A stretch of 64,000 bases of DNA from Mangrovibacillus cuniculi (GTDB lineage: Bacteria; Bacillota; Bacilli; Bacillales; R1DC41): NCBI RefSeq assembly GCF_015482585.1, contig NZ_CP049742.1, positions 260,501-324,500 of the forward strand. Direction: 5' to 3'. Shown piece by piece: positions 23,618-32,296 of the stretch. The notes under the pieces were generated by a model, which was not told the DNA's origin, searched no databases, and saw only the letters and a list, made by a program, of their open reading frames with translations. Numbering within the stretch: position 1 is the stretch's first letter; each line of letters opens with the position of its first letter. The position numbers were made by a program, and so were the translations under genes.

Positions 23618-24097
23618 CTACTTTTTCGTTACATCCTGATATTCTTTCGTTGATCCATCTGAATAAACGATCTCTAAGTCAAAGTTCGTATAGTCTTCTG
23701 GCAGATTAAAAATGTTTAAAACCTCTGCAATGACGTCCTCTGTTTTTGTAGATTGATCAAACGTTAACTGGGTAAAATACGTTTCTAATTTCCCGTATGC
23801 TTCATCACTCTCCAGCATTTCTTGCTTTAAATCGTCTTCAATCACTGCTTCCATTCCTCTTGCTTCATTAACATATTCTGCTTCATAGCTGTCATTACCA
23901 TATTCAACATCTAGATCAAAACTAGTAAAATCATAAGGACTTTCTGATTCGGGAATTTTATCTTCACCTAATGCCACTCTTTCATCTTCCTCTAAAGGTG
24001 CCTCTGAATTAGGTTCCGTAACTTTGTCACTATCGTTACCACATGCGCTTAACAATGTATAACTACACAGTAAACAGACCAGTAAAAATTTCTTCAA
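23618..24097 (-). CDS. YusW-like lipoprotein
   Basis: 159 residues. MKKFLLVCLLCSYTLLSACG is a lipoprotein signal with lipobox LSAC. Two matched modules follow, DFTSFDLDVEYGNDSYEAEY and DYTNFDLEIVYSDGSTKEYQ, the internal repeat of the YusW-like domain, a small beta fold of unknown role. TTG at 24097 is chosen because AAGGAG lies eight bases upstream; a GTG at 24106 overlaps that site. It is convergent with the CHY gene. Confidence 0.8.
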   Translation of the reverse strand: MKKFLLVCLLCSYTLLSACGNDSDKVTEPNSEAPLEEDERVALGEDKIPESESPYDFTSFDLDVEYGNDSYEAEYVNEARGMEAVIEDDLKQEMLESDEAYGKLETYFTQLTFDQSTKTEDVIAEVLNIFNLPEDYTNFDLEIVYSDGSTKEYQDVTKK

Positions 24098-24215
24098 ACT
24101 ACTCACTCCTTTTCCCCTAAGTATTTCCTTTTGTAAACAAAGTTATTACAAATACTGATAATGGAGTGGCTCACAATAATTTGGTACACTGATAGATATG
24201 GAGAGGAGCGATTAC

Positions 24216-24863
24216 ATGCCCGTTAAGATTAAAGTATTTTCAGATTTTGCTTGTCCATTTTGTTATTTAGCTGAAGCACCTTTGAAAGAAGCGATAAAAG
24301 GGGAGTCGGTAGAAGTAGAATGGATGCCATTTGAATTAAGACCTTTACCGCACCCTACATTGTCTTCTAAAGATCCGTATATACAACAAGCTTGGAATGG
24401 TTCTGTTAAACCATTAGCTGAACAATTAGGTGTTAAAATGCTTTTACCAGATATGGACCCGTTACCCCATACCCATTACGCTCATGAAGGATATCAATTT
24501 GCGAAAACACAAGATAAAGAAACGGAATATGTGGAAGCTGTTTTGAAAGCTTTTTGGGAGAATGGTTTGGATATTGGAAAAATAGACATTTTAGCGACTA
24601 TCGCAGAGGGTATTGGTTTATCAAAACAAGAATTTACAGACGCCTTGACTAATCGTACGTTTAAACAAAGTCACGAACAAGCGCTTCAATATGCCTATGG
24701 AGAAGCTAATATAAAAGCAGTACCTACGTTCTTTATTGGTAATCGTCGTGTACAAGGATTACATTCAGCTACACAATTGAAAGAAATTATTAAACAAGAA
24801 GCGAATAGTAGTACACAAGATTTGCAAGGATTAGCTTGTGAACCTGGAAAGGACTTCTGCTAA
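24216..24863 (+). CDS. DsbA-family oxidoreductase, FrnE-like
   Basis: 215 residues. The thioredoxin fold is split by a helical insert; KIKVFSDFACPFCYLAEAPL gives the active CPFC (Cys13, Cys16), and IKAVPTFFIGNRRVQG has the cis-Pro loop (VPT) and final strands. No signal peptide, so it is cytosolic, like FrnE and the 2-hydroxychromene-2-carboxylate isomerase-like DsbAs. Two more Cys sit at the C-terminus (LACEPGKDFC), as in some FrnE proteins. ATG at 24216 has GAGAGGAGCG upstream. The next gene starts one base after the stop. Confidence 0.85.
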   Translation: MPVKIKVFSDFACPFCYLAEAPLKEAIKGESVEVEWMPFELRPLPHPTLSSKDPYIQQAWNGSVKPLAEQLGVKMLLPDMDPLPHTHYAHEGYQFAKTQDKETEYVEAVLKAFWENGLDIGKIDILATIAEGIGLSKQEFTDALTNRTFKQSHEQALQYAYGEANIKAVPTFFIGNRRVQGLHSATQLKEIIKQEANSSTQDLQGLACEPGKDFC

Positions 24864-24864
24864 A

Positions 24865-25095
24865 ATGTACTTAACTGTTGAGGAAACAGCAGAGTATCTG
24901 TCATTGGCACCTGAAGTAATAAAGTACTTAATTCAGGAAAAGAAAATCAGAGCATTGTTTGACGGAGAGCAGTATATTATTTATAAAGATCAATTTGATA
25001 CGCACTTAGAACAAGTAGAATTAATCAAGAAACAAATAGAAGAGTATCTATCAGAACCAATATCAGAAGACATTGATATAAAAGATGAAGACTAG
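24865..25095 (+). CDS. Excisionase-like helix-turn-helix protein
   Basis: 76 residues. MYLTVEETAEYLSLAPEVIK followed by YLIQEKKIRALFDGEQYIIY is the HTH_17/Xis-type winged MerR half that binds DNA, followed by an acidic helical tail. No phage genes are nearby, so it is more likely a host regulator than a true excisionase. It begins right after the DsbA-like stop and uses AAAGGA within that gene's end, so it is co-transcribed and coupled. Confidence 0.75.
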   Translation: MYLTVEETAEYLSLAPEVIKYLIQEKKIRALFDGEQYIIYKDQFDTHLEQVELIKKQIEEYLSEPISEDIDIKDED

Positions 25096-25121
25096 AGGGT
25101 ATAAGCCTTTTAGTCTTTTTT
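25088..25121 (+). terminator. Terminator after the HTH gene
   Basis: AAGACTAGAGG-GTATAAG-CCTTTTAGTCTT stem with T7. Confidence 0.7.
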
Positions 25122-25186
25122 TGTTCCGTGACCAATAACAACTTATCGTTAGCCACGTGATGTAGCTCGCTCTTAGCTGAGTTTCT
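25116..25186 (+). repeat. Dispersed 70-bp repeat R2, copy 3
   Basis: TTTTTTTGTTCCGTGACC, CAACTTATCGTTAGCCACGT, GATGTAGCTCGCTCTTAGCT and GAGTTTC. It again begins in a terminator T run. Confidence 0.75.
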
Positions 25187-25252
25187 ATTATAGCCAGCAT
25201 TTTATTTAGTCCAACATGTCACGTGCACTGTTATGTCGAATTATGTAGTAAT

Positions 25253-25281
25253 TTGACTTATAATGTAGCCTTTTCTAATAA
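25253..25281 (+). promoter_or_regulatory. Probable sigma-A promoter of the BMP-kinase pair
   Basis: TTGACT (25253-25258), 17 bp, TAATAA (25276-25281). A further TATAAT is at 25290-25295. The leader to TTG 25352 is short. Confidence 0.45.
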
Positions 25282-25351
25282 ATAACGTGTATAATAAGGA
25301 GGATTAAGGGCTTATTTAGTAAAGTGAAAGAAGAGTTTAGGAGGCAGGTCG

Positions 25352-26338
25352 TTGAAACAACAAAAGATTGGCACATGGTTATTACTTATAGGAAGTGGAA
25401 TTGCTGTAACGTGTTTACTTCTCACAGCAATTTACGTAATAAAGACAATGAATTCCGTTAACCATGAAAAAACTAGCAATAGAACAACGACTGTTACTAT
25501 ATTAACTACTGATGTCATAGCAGATCAAAGCTGGGGAAGTCTAGCATATAACGGAATGATAAATATTCAACAGAACTTCGAAGTGGATACAGAAATTAAA
25601 AGTGAACTTTCTGATGAGCAATCTATAGAAAACGCAGCAATTGATGCTGCTGAAAATGGTTCAGACATTATCATTGGACACGGAAGAGAGTTTTCTACTA
25701 TTTTCAATCAGGTTGCAAGCAATTACAAAGATACTTTTTTCGTTACCATTCACGGAGATAGTAAGCATGAAAACCAAGCTGTATATACATATGATCAAGG
25801 AGAAATGGAATATTTTGCAGGTATTGCAGCTACTTTGGTGACGAAGAGTAATAAAATTGCCTTAATAGATGCGTATGAAGCTAGAGAAAAAAATCCTCAA
25901 TTTGAGCGGGCGATTAAAGAATATGCACCAGAAGCGGAGTTTTCCTATGTGGTAGTAGACAGTAGAGATGATGGAGAAAAAGCGTTAACGTTAATGAATG
26001 AGCTCTTAGAAGAGGGATATGATGTTTTTTATTCAAAAGGCAACGGTTTTAATCGTGAAGTGATAAAAAGAGCGATAGAAACAGACACGTTTGTGATTGG
26101 TTATTTAGATGACCAATCTTATATGGGAAAGTCAAATGTTATAACTAGCGTAATGAATGATGTCCCTTCAGCTTATTTAGCTATCATGAAGGACTATTTT
26201 AGTGATACTGGCATCAAAGCTGGGAAAAAGATATTAACAGAGGATGATGGTGTGTACCGCTTAGCTGAATTAGGTCCAATGTTGACGGAAAAAGATAAGC
26301 AATTTATTGCAAAAGAAAAAGAAACATTCTCTCAATGA
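25352..26338 (+). CDS. BMP-family binding protein with N-terminal membrane anchor
   Basis: 328 residues. The N-terminus GTWLLLIGSGIAVTCLLLTA is a membrane anchor without a lipobox. The rest matches the Bmp/PnrA periplasmic binding fold: VTILTTDVIADQSWGSLAYN, DIIIGHGREFSTIF, AGIAATLVTKSNKIALIDAYEA and GNGFNREVIKRAIE. True nucleoside-binding lipoproteins of this family sit with an ABC permease and ATPase; none is here, and a sensor kinase follows 21 bases on. Relatives without a transporter include Bacillus Med. I infer a sensory role. Start TTG with AGGAGG upstream. Confidence 0.75.
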   Translation: MKQQKIGTWLLLIGSGIAVTCLLLTAIYVIKTMNSVNHEKTSNRTTTVTILTTDVIADQSWGSLAYNGMINIQQNFEVDTEIKSELSDEQSIENAAIDAAENGSDIIIGHGREFSTIFNQVASNYKDTFFVTIHGDSKHENQAVYTYDQGEMEYFAGIAATLVTKSNKIALIDAYEAREKNPQFERAIKEYAPEAEFSYVVVDSRDDGEKALTLMNELLEEGYDVFYSKGNGFNREVIKRAIETDTFVIGYLDDQSYMGKSNVITSVMNDVPSAYLAIMKDYFSDTGIKAGKKILTEDDGVYRLAELGPMLTEKDKQFIAKEKETFSQ

Positions 26339-26359
26339 AAATAGAAGGTGGCGAGCAAA

Positions 26360-28123
26360 ATGAAAAATTGGTCTTTTAGAAACCGTATTTTGTTCACTCA
26401 ACTTTTCATCATTTGTATATTTAGTGGATCCTCCTTATTTTTAGTCTACACAATAGGAGATGTTCATCAAGTTTCCCAATCTATCCACGACGAACGCTTA
26501 CCTGAATTATCTTTATACTCCAAATGGACAGAAACACTACGTGCAAGGAAGGCAATAGTGCGAAATTATATCCAAGGAACGAATCAACATACTGTTATCT
26601 CAAATTATGAGAGTCTTATTCATTCGCAAGGTATGCCTTTATATATTCCATCAAGTCTAGCTGGAGTGAAAACGGATATTGAAAGATTAGATTTTTTAAT
26701 GATTAACAACGTAAAAGGGTTAATTCTTTATAATAATAATGAAGCGGCAAGAGAATTCTTATTAACTGAATATATTCCCCTTTTAAACGATATTATTGCT
26801 GAAGTAGATAGAAGACAATTAGCGGCACTAAGTCTACTCTCCGATCAGTCTAATTCTATGGAAGATAGCATTTATCACTCACTTTGGTTGCTATTTGTAT
26901 TAACGGCAGTAACAATAGCTGGATCAATTCTATTCGCTTATCGCATTAGTCGTCACTTAACAAAACCGGTAGAATCACTTGTTACGCAAGTGGATACCAT
27001 AGCATCTGGGAAGTACGGTTACACGATAAAGTCACTAGAGCAGATTGAGTTGAATCAACTAGCGCAATCCATCAATCACATGTCAAGTGAGCTAAAATCC
27101 TCTTTTACAAAAGTGGTAGAATCGAGGAATTATAGAGAACAAATGGTTAATTCGTTACCTATTGGAATTGTCACTATTCTAGATAATGAATCTACTATTT
27201 CTTTAAACAAAGAAGCGCAAGAAAAATTATCTTTCTTAGATAGAGATATACACACTATCCATCCAGAAGATCTACCTGATGAGAACTATGACTTTTGGTT
27301 GCTGTTTTTTTCAAAAAGTGCTTTTCAGATGAAGAAACTAGTTATGGATTTACCAATTGGTCATGAAGTTTGGCTAGTTTCACAAGTTCATTTATTAGAT
27401 CAAAATGACAAAAAAATTGGTAGACTGCTGTACTTTATTGATGTGACAGAGTCTACTAAGCTAGAAGAAAGAATGAGGCAGTCAGAGAAACTGGCATCTG
27501 TTGGAGAGATGGCTGCAGGTGCTGCTCATGAAATCAGAAATCCGTTAGCGGTTATTCATGGCTTTTTAACCATAATGGAGCAATCTTTTTCAGCTGAAAT
27601 GCGAAACGAATATTATTTACCTTTAATTCAAAAAGAGATTAAACGAATTAATTTAATTATTGAAGAGATGTTGTTACTGGCTAAACCAGGGGCTCCAATA
27701 ATGAGGAAAAGTAAAATTATTGATGTCCTGAATGAACTGATTCCGTTATACGATATGGAACAAAATGTACAATTTCAAATAGATATATGTGATATGGAAT
27801 TGTACATCGATCCAAAGCAAATGAAACAAGTTTTTCACAACCTTTTCCGAAATTCATTAGAAGCTATGAATACCAAAGGGACAATAAGTATTTGGTCAGA
27901 ACATTTAGATGGTACTTATAAAGTATTAATAAAAGACAATGGTCCGGGAATGTCAGAAGAAACCATCCAAAAAATGTTTGAACCATTTTATAGTTCGAAG
28001 GAAAGTGGTACTGGGTTAGGTCTTACAATTATTCAGAGAATTATGGAGAACCATGATGGAAGAATTGAATTACAAGAGTCTAACCATCAAGGTACTACTT
28101 TTGTGTTAGTCTTTCCGGTTTAA
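26360..28123 (+). CDS. Membrane sensor histidine kinase with HAMP and PAS domains (orphan)
   Basis: 587 residues. Helix 1 (ILFTQLFIICIFSGSSLFLV) and helix 2 (about 175-197) enclose a helical extracellular domain of about 140 residues. A HAMP linker, a PAS-like domain (about 240-370), HisKA with His390 in AAHEIRNPLAVIHGF, and an ATPase domain with NLFRNSLEAM, DNGPGMS and GTGLGLTI follow. The HEIRNPL dimerisation helix is typical of sporulation-type phosphorelay kinases (KinA-E). No response regulator is adjacent. It is transcribed with the membrane-bound BMP-like protein, which may present its signal. ATG at 26360 has AAGGTGG upstream. Confidence 0.88.
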   Translation: MKNWSFRNRILFTQLFIICIFSGSSLFLVYTIGDVHQVSQSIHDERLPELSLYSKWTETLRARKAIVRNYIQGTNQHTVISNYESLIHSQGMPLYIPSSLAGVKTDIERLDFLMINNVKGLILYNNNEAAREFLLTEYIPLLNDIIAEVDRRQLAALSLLSDQSNSMEDSIYHSLWLLFVLTAVTIAGSILFAYRISRHLTKPVESLVTQVDTIASGKYGYTIKSLEQIELNQLAQSINHMSSELKSSFTKVVESRNYREQMVNSLPIGIVTILDNESTISLNKEAQEKLSFLDRDIHTIHPEDLPDENYDFWLLFFSKSAFQMKKLVMDLPIGHEVWLVSQVHLLDQNDKKIGRLLYFIDVTESTKLEERMRQSEKLASVGEMAAGAAHEIRNPLAVIHGFLTIMEQSFSAEMRNEYYLPLIQKEIKRINLIIEEMLLLAKPGAPIMRKSKIIDVLNELIPLYDMEQNVQFQIDICDMELYIDPKQMKQVFHNLFRNSLEAMNTKGTISIWSEHLDGTYKVLIKDNGPGMSEETIQKMFEPFYSSKESGTGLGLTIIQRIMENHDGRIELQESNHQGTTFVLVFPV

Positions 28124-28159
28124 AAAGTGCCGATGACCATTTCGTCATCGGCACTTTTA
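28123..28159 (+). terminator. Terminator after the kinase
   Basis: AAAAGTGCCGATGAC-CATTTC-GTCATCGGCACTTTT, a perfect 15-bp stem that works in both directions and also serves the convergent ade gene. Confidence 0.9.
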
Positions 28160-28183
28160 TTTATATCAGGAAAAATTAACTGC

Positions 28184-29926
28184 TTAATTGGTTGGTACGT
28201 CGATATGTTGCATCAGTTCTGCGTCAAATAACCCTCTATTAGTCAGTTTTATCCTTGGGATAACAGGAAGACAAAGGAACGATAATTGATGAAACGGATT
28301 TATCGCTTGTGTTATTGGGAAATGTAGAAGCGCTTCATGAAGCCTGTTTAACTCTCCTATTACGGTTTCAATTGGTTTACTGCTCATCAAACCAGCAATA
28401 TCAAGTACGACAGATGCTATTACTTTTCCATTATCCACTAAAACCAATCCACCATTCTGTTGAACAACTTGTTCAATCGCAATCTTCATATCGTCATCAT
28501 TCATACCGACAGAAACAATGTTATGAGAATCATGGGATACAGATGTTGCCAAAGCTCCAGACTTTAATTCAAAGCCTTTTACAATCCCAACGCCAACTTG
28601 ATTCGTTCCATGATGTCTTTCCACTACAGCGATTTTTGCAAGACCATCGTCTTTGGTAGGAATAAAGACATCATCTCCAACGTTGACTGGTAAATGAAGC
28701 TTTTCCGTAAGGAGAGAATGATGTTTCATTCCAATAACATTTGCGTTCTTACACCCTTTCATAGGGAGGGTGAGCATTTCTTTCCTAAAGTTTCCTATAT
28801 TAATAGAAGGGAGAGGGGTAGATAAATGGTTTACTGGACTTTCTTCCAACAACATATATTCTCCATCTTCAGCAACTAGTTGCCCATCTTTCCAGACTGC
28901 TTTCACAGACATCCAGGAGTGAAGTCCATCTACAAGTACTAGATCCGCACGATACCCGGGTGTAATAGCTCCTCTATCTTTTAATCCAAAACAAGTAGCA
29001 GCATTGCGCGTAGCCATTTGAATGGCAGTAATAGGGTCAATGCCTAGCTCAATGGATTTTCGAATATGAAAATCAATACTTCCTTCTTTCACTAATTCAT
29101 CTATGTGCTTGTCATCTGTGCAAAATAAAAACTGATGAGATGTTTCCGGTGTAATGGCTGGAAGTAGAGATGCCAAATCTTTGGCACCGGTTCCTTCTCT
29201 AATCATGACATGAAAACCTAGTTCAATTCGTGCCATTGCTTCTTGCATAGTTGTAGCTTCATGGTCTGTATTGATTCCGACTGCTCGATAGACACTTAAC
29301 GCAGTTGAAGAGAGACCCGCACCATGGCCATCTATTGTTCTTTGCGCGTTGTGAGCGTCGACAATCTTTTGAATCATGTCTTCTTCTGCATGATGAACAG
29401 CAGGATAATCCATGACTTCTGCCAAACCTTGTACAGACGAATTCTCGTAATAATTGTATAAATCAGTAGCAGTTAGTTTTGCACCATTGTCTTCAAAAGG
29501 TGTTGCTGGAACCGAAGAGGGTAGGCCAAAACGAATGTCTAGCTTAGCATTTTTTGCATCTTCCATCATAAAATCAATTCCAGCTTTCCCAGCTACATTT
29601 GCTATTTCGTGGGGATCTGTTATAACAGTCGTAACGCCGTGTGGTAATACTGCTTTGGAAAAAGAAGAGGGTGTCACAAAGCTCGATTCTATGTGGACAT
29701 GTCCATCAATAAATCCAGGTACAAGGTATTGTCCTTTGGCGTCATAGGTGTTTTTCCCTTGGAAGTCTCCAATTCCAGCAATGAATCCATCCACTATTGC
29801 AACGGAACCTTTTTGTATTTTTCCGTTCCAAACATTGACGACTTTGGCGTTTGTAATCACTAGATCTGCTAATTCTCTTTTTGTAGCAACTGCAATTCTT
29901 TTTTGTAGATTTTTCATAGTTGTCAT
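28184..29926 (-). CDS. ade: Adenine deaminase
   Basis: 580 residues of the amidohydrolase superfamily. The metal ligands appear as GFIDGHVHIESS, ITDPHEIANV, DGHGAGLS and FCTDDKH, the standard order for adenine deaminase (Ade), which converts adenine to hypoxanthine and ammonia. The N-terminal beta-sandwich (DLVITNAKVVNVWNGKIQKG) and the C-terminal domain with SVSHDSHNIVSVGMNDDDM are also characteristic. ATG at 29926 has AAGGAG nine bases upstream. A riboswitch and terminator precede it, so expression is controlled by a purine. Confidence 0.95.
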   Translation of the reverse strand: MTTMKNLQKRIAVATKRELADLVITNAKVVNVWNGKIQKGSVAIVDGFIAGIGDFQGKNTYDAKGQYLVPGFIDGHVHIESSFVTPSSFSKAVLPHGVTTVITDPHEIANVAGKAGIDFMMEDAKNAKLDIRFGLPSSVPATPFEDNGAKLTATDLYNYYENSSVQGLAEVMDYPAVHHAEEDMIQKIVDAHNAQRTIDGHGAGLSSTALSVYRAVGINTDHEATTMQEAMARIELGFHVMIREGTGAKDLASLLPAITPETSHQFLFCTDDKHIDELVKEGSIDFHIRKSIELGIDPITAIQMATRNAATCFGLKDRGAITPGYRADLVLVDGLHSWMSVKAVWKDGQLVAEDGEYMLLEESPVNHLSTPLPSINIGNFRKEMLTLPMKGCKNANVIGMKHHSLLTEKLHLPVNVGDDVFIPTKDDGLAKIAVVERHHGTNQVGVGIVKGFELKSGALATSVSHDSHNIVSVGMNDDDMKIAIEQVVQQNGGLVLVDNGKVIASVVLDIAGLMSSKPIETVIGELNRLHEALLHFPITQAINPFHQLSFLCLPVIPRIKLTNRGLFDAELMQHIDVPTN

Positions 29927-29983
29927 GTAAAGTCACTCCTTGTATTTTCAATGAAATGACTCTATTGGTGATAAAAAGGATAC

Positions 29984-30016
29984 AAAAAAACCCTAGTTTA
30001 CAAGAAACTAGAGTTT
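29984..30016 (-). terminator. Riboswitch-controlled terminator in the ade leader
   Basis: On the minus strand AACTCTAGTTT pairs with AAACTAGGGTT around a short loop, followed by T7. Upstream in the RNA, AAACTAG can pair with CTAGTTT of the terminator stem as an antiterminator. Confidence 0.75.
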
Positions 30017-30095
30017 GACAGCGAAAAAGTTGCTAGTTTGTCTTGAGTTGTAGTGAACAAAACAAACTCTCTCATAAAAGAGTGGAGCAACAATT

Positions 30096-30162
30096 CTCGT
30101 AGTCAAACCATTTACGGTAGTTTGGTAGAAACTTTTGGACCATATCTCCAATATTATACGAG
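30096..30162 (-). ncRNA. Purine riboswitch aptamer (guanine class)
   Basis: Read on the minus strand: P1 CTCGTA / TACGAG, then TAATATTGGAGATATGGTCC, AAAAGTTTCTACCAAACTAC and CGTAAATGGTTTGACTACGA. The conserved ATATGG, GTTTCTACC and the J3/1 bases GACTACG are all present. The discriminating base (position 74 of the xpt aptamer) is C, which marks guanine/hypoxanthine rather than adenine specificity. The 67-nt aptamer lies about 170 nt before the ade start and is followed by a terminator, so ligand binding probably shuts ade off. I see no coding region here. Confidence 0.92.
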
Positions 30163-30266
30163 TCGATATTTGCTATTTAATGATACATATTACGTGCTTC
30201 TGTTTGGTATGTCAATGATTTTTTATGCTGATGAAAAGGGTGTTTCTAGCTCTTTGGAAGCATGAG

Positions 30267-30625
30267 TGGTATAGGAGAGGGATTAGGTACACAGAAGGAA
30301 GCGCCAGCGGTATAGCAGAAGAGAGGAAAACGGGTTTAGGTATATCGGAGGAAGCGCCAGCGGTATAGCAGAGGAGGGGAAAACGGGTTTAGGTATACCG
30401 GAGGAAGCTGCCGCGGTATAGCAGAAGAGAGGAAACCGGGTTTAGGTATACCGGAGAAAGCTGCCGCGGTATAGCAGAAGAGAGGAAACCGGGTTTAGGT
30501 ATACTGGAGGAAGCGCCAGCGGTATAGCAGAGGAGGGGAAAACGGTTTTAGGTATACCGGAGGAAGCGCCAGCGGTATAGCAGAAGAGGTATATAGGAAT
30601 TCAGGTATACCGCAAGAAGCTCTAA
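30267..30625 (+). repeat. Tandem array A2: 53-bp units, same family as 3.6 kb
   Basis: CGGTATAGC starts at 30308, 30361, 30414, 30467, 30520 and 30573, exactly 53 bp apart, with a degenerate, shorter copy before (30267). The unit keeps GCGGTATAGCAGAAGAGAGG, AAAACGGGTTTAGGTATACC and GGAGGAAGC. It lies upstream of the ade riboswitch and downstream of the mhqD terminator, in the same orientation (purine-rich plus strand) as array A, although here both flanking genes are on the minus strand. Confidence 0.92.
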
Positions 30626-30630
30626 CAAAT

Positions 30631-30665
30631 CAAAAAAAGTACACACAAGCCTAGCTTGTGTGTAC
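30631..30665 (-). terminator. Terminator of the mhq operon
   Basis: Plus-strand GTACACACAAGC and GCTTGTGTGTAC pair perfectly; on the minus strand the stem is followed by T7. Confidence 0.9.
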
Positions 30666-30674
30666 GAATCAAAC

Positions 30675-31298
30675 TTACAATAAACTACAACGCTCAGAAT
30701 CCCAATCAAGCCACTCTTTCGCTTGATCCACTTCCTCACGTGTTAACTGATGTCCGCCAGGTTGCCACTTCAATGTTACGTCAGCGCCAGCAGACTTTAA
30801 TAATTCATTTAGTTCCTCCGTTTCAGCAGGAGCACAAATTGGATCATGCTTTCCTGCTCCAATAAACACCGGAGTGCTCTCCAAGTTCGGCAGCTCAACG
30901 CCTCTTCGTGGAACCATTGGATGGAACAGAATCGCTCCAGCTAACGCTCGCTCATAGTGGAACAACAAGCTCCCTGCGATATTTGCTCCATTAGAATACC
31001 CAACTGCTACCATGTTCTCCCTGTTAAAACCATATTTCTCGGCTGCTTCATCAAGAAAATCATACAGCTCTTTTGTGCGGAAGATTAAATCCTCTTCGTC
31101 AAAGACCCCTTCTGCCAAGCGGCGAAAGAAGCGAGGCATTCCGTTTTCCGACACATTTCCTCTAACACTCAACACCGAAGAATCAGGTGAAATCATTTCA
31201 GCAATCGGAAGTAGGTCATGCTCGTTACCGCCTGTTCCGTGAAGAAGTAATAAAACGGGTGCGCTAGCATCTTTACCTTGTTGAAAAATATGTTTCAT
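30675..31298 (-). CDS. mhqD: Carboxylesterase/phospholipase-type hydrolase, MhqD-like
   Basis: 207 residues, alpha/beta hydrolase of the carboxylesterase 2 type. LLLLHGTGGNEHDLLP forms the oxyanion hole, GYSNGAN is the nucleophile elbow (Ser), GAGKHDPICA holds the Asp and GGHQLT the His. In B. subtilis MhqD belongs to the MhqR regulon, thought to handle products of quinone ring cleavage. It is the third gene after mhqR and mhqO on the same strand, 17 bases from mhqO, and ends at a terminator. Confidence 0.88.
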   Translation of the reverse strand: MKHIFQQGKDASAPVLLLLHGTGGNEHDLLPIAEMISPDSSVLSVRGNVSENGMPRFFRRLAEGVFDEEDLIFRTKELYDFLDEAAEKYGFNRENMVAVGYSNGANIAGSLLFHYERALAGAILFHPMVPRRGVELPNLESTPVFIGAGKHDPICAPAETEELNELLKSAGADVTLKWQPGGHQLTREEVDQAKEWLDWDSERCSLL

Positions 31299-31315
31299 AA
31301 GTTAAGTCCTCCTAC

Positions 31316-32293
31316 TTATTCAGGTTTTGTATTTAAAGGCTTTAAACGTGCTTCGATTTCTTTTCGACGCCCCTCTAAAAATGGAGGTAGGGCAAGTGTT
31401 TCACCTAAATGTTCGAACTCTTCGTCTGTATCGAATCCTGGATCGTCTGTTGCTAATTCGAACAGAATTCCATTTGGTTCACGATAATAAAGGGAACGGA
31501 AATAGAATCGATCTACGAAGCCTGAGTTTGGAATACGTACTTCTTTAATTATTTCAATCCACTTTTCCAACTCTTCCTTATTTTCTACACGGAAAGCAAC
31601 ATGATGTACCCCACCTCGTCCTAGACGCTCTGCAGGGAGATCATTACGCTCTTCAATGTGAATTTCTGCGCCAGATCCACCTTCACCAGTTTCTAAAACT
31701 ATGACATCTGGTTGACCGGCAACATCACTAGGGTAGCGACGGTTTTCACGGAATCCCATCACCTCTTTCATTAAAAGAAGCGTATTATCTGCAACTGGTA
31801 CAGTTAAATGAATGGGGCCTAAACCAACGATTCCAAACTCTTGCGGTACAGGGCTCTTTTCCCATGGAGTCCCGCCTGCTACTCCAGTATCTTTTTCATC
31901 AGAGACTAAGATTAAACGTTGTCCTTCTGGATCACGGAAACGTAAGCTTGCTCTTCCAGTACGATGATCAATTTCTTCATGTAGTACTTCTAGCTTTTCA
32001 AAACGTTTTTTCCAATATGCCAATGCAGCATCAGATGGAACTCGTAAAGAAGTAGCAGAAATACTGTTGTTCCCTTCATGGTTGCGTCCTGCCATTGGTA
32101 TTTCAAAAAAAGTTAAGCCGGTACCAGGATTTCCACGCTCATCTCCATAGTATAGATGGTAAACGCCTACGTCATCTTGGTTCACGGTTTTCTTTACTAA
32201 ACGAAGTCCCATCACGTCTGTGTAAAAGGATAAATTCTTTTGTGCATCAGCTGTTAAAGCAGATAAGTGATGAATTCCTTTCATTGTTGCCAT
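31316..32293 (-). CDS. mhqO: Ring-cleaving dioxygenase, MhqO/MhqA-like (VOC superfamily)
   Basis: 325 residues made of two VOC modules. MKGIHHLSALTADAQKNLSF starts the first, GLGPIHLTVPVADNTLLLMK the second. Iron ligands are His in GIHHLSAL, His in GGVHHVAFRV and Glu in NGILFELATD. MhqA, MhqE and MhqO of B. subtilis confer resistance to methylhydroquinone and catechol; assignment to O rather than A is by length and neighbourhood. It starts three bases after the mhqR-like stop, so both are one transcript. Confidence 0.85.
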   Translation of the reverse strand: MATMKGIHHLSALTADAQKNLSFYTDVMGLRLVKKTVNQDDVGVYHLYYGDERGNPGTGLTFFEIPMAGRNHEGNNSISATSLRVPSDAALAYWKKRFEKLEVLHEEIDHRTGRASLRFRDPEGQRLILVSDEKDTGVAGGTPWEKSPVPQEFGIVGLGPIHLTVPVADNTLLLMKEVMGFRENRRYPSDVAGQPDVIVLETGEGGSGAEIHIEERNDLPAERLGRGGVHHVAFRVENKEELEKWIEIIKEVRIPNSGFVDRFYFRSLYYREPNGILFELATDDPGFDTDEEFEHLGETLALPPFLEGRRKEIEARLKPLNTKPE

Positions 32294-32296
32294 ATT

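Noticed and set aside
24865-25095. Phage or integrative element marked by an excisionase-like gene
   Set aside because: No integrase, attachment-site repeats or phage genes are nearby; the gene is coupled to a DsbA-like gene.
30053-30265. Plus-strand open frame of 70 codons
   Set aside because: It lies opposite the purine riboswitch on the minus strand and has no ribosome binding site; the conserved aptamer bases explain the sequence.
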